Origin: a virus
IMG/VR virus record: IMGVR_UViG_3300030329_003326
Coordinates: 1 to 38,618 of that record
DNA: 38,618 nt
Strand: one strand, 5' to 3'
Part shown: piece after piece, positions 37,767-38,618 of the stretch
Position numbering within the stretch: position 1 is the first letter of the stretch
Layout: each line of letters opens with the position of its first letter
Program-made: the position numbers and the translations under genes
The notes under the pieces: model-generated
What the model was told of the DNA's origin: nothing
The model's input: the letters and a program-made list of their open reading frames with translations, nothing else
Databases searched by the model: none

Positions 37767-38618
37767 TTACTCTTCATATAGCTTTTTAGCCACCAATTTT
37801 TGAATATCAAAGACTCTTGCTTTACGTGTTGCATCTTGAAGTCGCACCGCTTTATAGCCAATATAATAATCCATTTTACTTATCTGCTTAACGAATTCAC
37901 TATGTGATATTACCTCCCCCTCAAAGCTTGTTTCTCTTGCCCATTTTTTAAACTTTGGATAGATAGTTGGAGTGTGTAAATATAACTGAGTAGTCTCTAA
38001 GTTTGTATCAATTACATCATCTTCCAGTATCCCAGATTGCCTCATAATTAGCATCGCTTCCAGTATATTGTCGACAGCAGAGCGAGTCTCTCCGAGAATA
38101 GTTTGAGCCTCTAACTGCGTTTTCATAACAACTTCTTTCTCAGCTTCTAATTTCAAAGGAATGCCGTTAGCATCATAAAACTTCTCTAACAGGGTTAATC
38201 CTGTATTTATCATTGCAATATTATGACGAACTCTACCATTACCTTTAATGTTATCCTTAAAAACTTGGAACAATTCCTCATCAGTAAGAGTTAAAGTCCA
38301 ATTCAAAATAGCATTACCAAGTTTACTTATCGGCAACTTAGATAGTTTGATAAAGTTATCTAAATATTGGTGCGCGTCTAGTTTATTAACAAATACATCT
38401 GCGCTACGCTCACGTAATGCGGGCTCATCAAAGCCCATTTCTCCTATCACAACTGCGGGAGCGTATATCTTAAACTCTCGCGTGCTAAGGTCTTTTGTTC
38501 CTCTCATCGAACTTTCATTATCATATAAACCACGAATCATTTTACTAATCATCTTAATTTTACTATTATCAAATAGTGCGGGCTTATATTCATCGTAAAT
38601 AAGTGGGAACATATTTGT
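37767..38618 (-). CDS. Primase-helicase, C-terminal 283 residues (same gene as 1-2072)
   Basis: The right-hand end of the primase-helicase. Its frame at 38618 is the frame at position 269, so joining the ends restores one gene. This part holds Walker B (IYDEY) and the rest of the ATPase (GTKDLSTREFKIYAPAVVIG, then FDEPALRERSADVFVNKLDA), which carries an Arg-finger-like site. A C-terminal winged-helix-like region (DYYIGYKAVRLQDATRKARV) may bind the iterons just past its stop. The apparent start at 38612 is not the true start. Confidence 0.88.
   Translation of the reverse strand, partial: TNMFPLIYDEYKPALFDNSKIKMISKMIRGLYDNESSMRGTKDLSTREFKIYAPAVVIGEMGFDEPALRERSADVFVNKLDAHQYLDNFIKLSKLPISKLGNAILNWTLTLTDEELFQVFKDNIKGNGRVRHNIAMINTGLTLLEKFYDANGIPLKLEAEKEVVMKTQLEAQTILGETRSAVDNILEAMLIMRQSGILEDDVIDTNLETTQLYLHTPTIYPKFKKWARETSFEGEVISHSEFVKQISKMDYYIGYKAVRLQDATRKARVFDIQKLVAKKLYEE
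38350..38618. repeat. Terminal direct repeat, right copy
   Basis: Exact copy of bases 1-269. It marks the overlap by which the contig closes into a circle. Confidence 0.97.

Noticed and set aside
37583-37861. 92-codon leftward frame over the iterons
   Set aside because: It is mainly the translation of the GGTTACA repeats and overlaps the primase end in another frame. No ribosome binding site.
1-38618. tRNA genes, integrase or temperate-phage attachment site
   Set aside because: No cloverleaf-like CCA-ended segment, tyrosine or serine recombinase motif, or CI-like repressor was seen by reading.

Overview
The window is the complete or near-complete genome of an AT-rich, tailed, podovirus-type bacteriophage. 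The first 269 bases recur exactly as the last 269, so the sequence closes into a circle of 38,349 bp. The closing point lies inside a primase-helicase gene, so that gene appears here as two end pieces that join in frame into one 884-residue protein. I see no integrase, DNA polymerase, RNA polymerase, tRNA or CRISPR array. The host cannot be named. Strong AGGAG-type ribosome binding sites and sigma70-like promoters suggest a Gram-negative or other SD-using bacterium rather than a Bacteroidetes host.

Layout. (1) Positions 1-5276 (leftward), continuing across the join to 37248-38618: replication and recombination. This holds a TOTE-type archaeo-eukaryotic primase fused to a P-loop helicase, an SSB-like protein, a small protein with a long overlapping basic frame, a SNF2-type helicase, a possible histone-fold protein and a VRR-NUC nuclease. 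An array of GGTTACA iterons lies between the primase stop and the nuclease and is the best candidate for the replication origin. (2) Positions 5322-6317 (leftward): lysis genes (transglycosylase-like lysozyme, BhlA-like holin). (3) Positions 6329-31236 (leftward): virion genes, read in transcription order as terminase small subunit, GC-rich non-coding leader, terminase large subunit, four small basic or Gly-Gly proteins, P22-type portal, scaffold, decoration protein, N4-gp56-family major capsid protein, adaptors, a 1436-residue nozzle-like protein, three internal (ejection) proteins up to 2195 residues, and a carbohydrate-binding-like virion protein. (4) Positions 31492-37161 (rightward): an early operon of small genes around a MoxR/CobS-type AAA+ ATPase and a VWA-like partner, ending with a ribbon-helix-helix protein.

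How it works together. The 243-bp divergent region 31249-31491 carries a sigma70-like rightward promoter. A palindrome, AATATGATATT, occurs only three times that I can find, each time in a regulatory gap: before the early operon, before the terminase large subunit operon and before the helicase/primase operon. This suggests one regulator ties the three units together. A 41-bp inverted-repeat element is duplicated exactly inside the early operon. Replication probably relies on host polymerase recruited to an origin opened by the phage primase-helicase, in a layout that recalls the iteron-AT-iteron origins of staphylococcal pathogenicity islands. P22-type portal and terminase plus the circular assembly fit headful packaging and circularly permuted virion DNA.

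Most promising for follow-up: the iteron array, the three-site palindrome, the duplicated 41-bp element, the overprinted basic frame at 3110-3379 and the AAA+/VWA pair.
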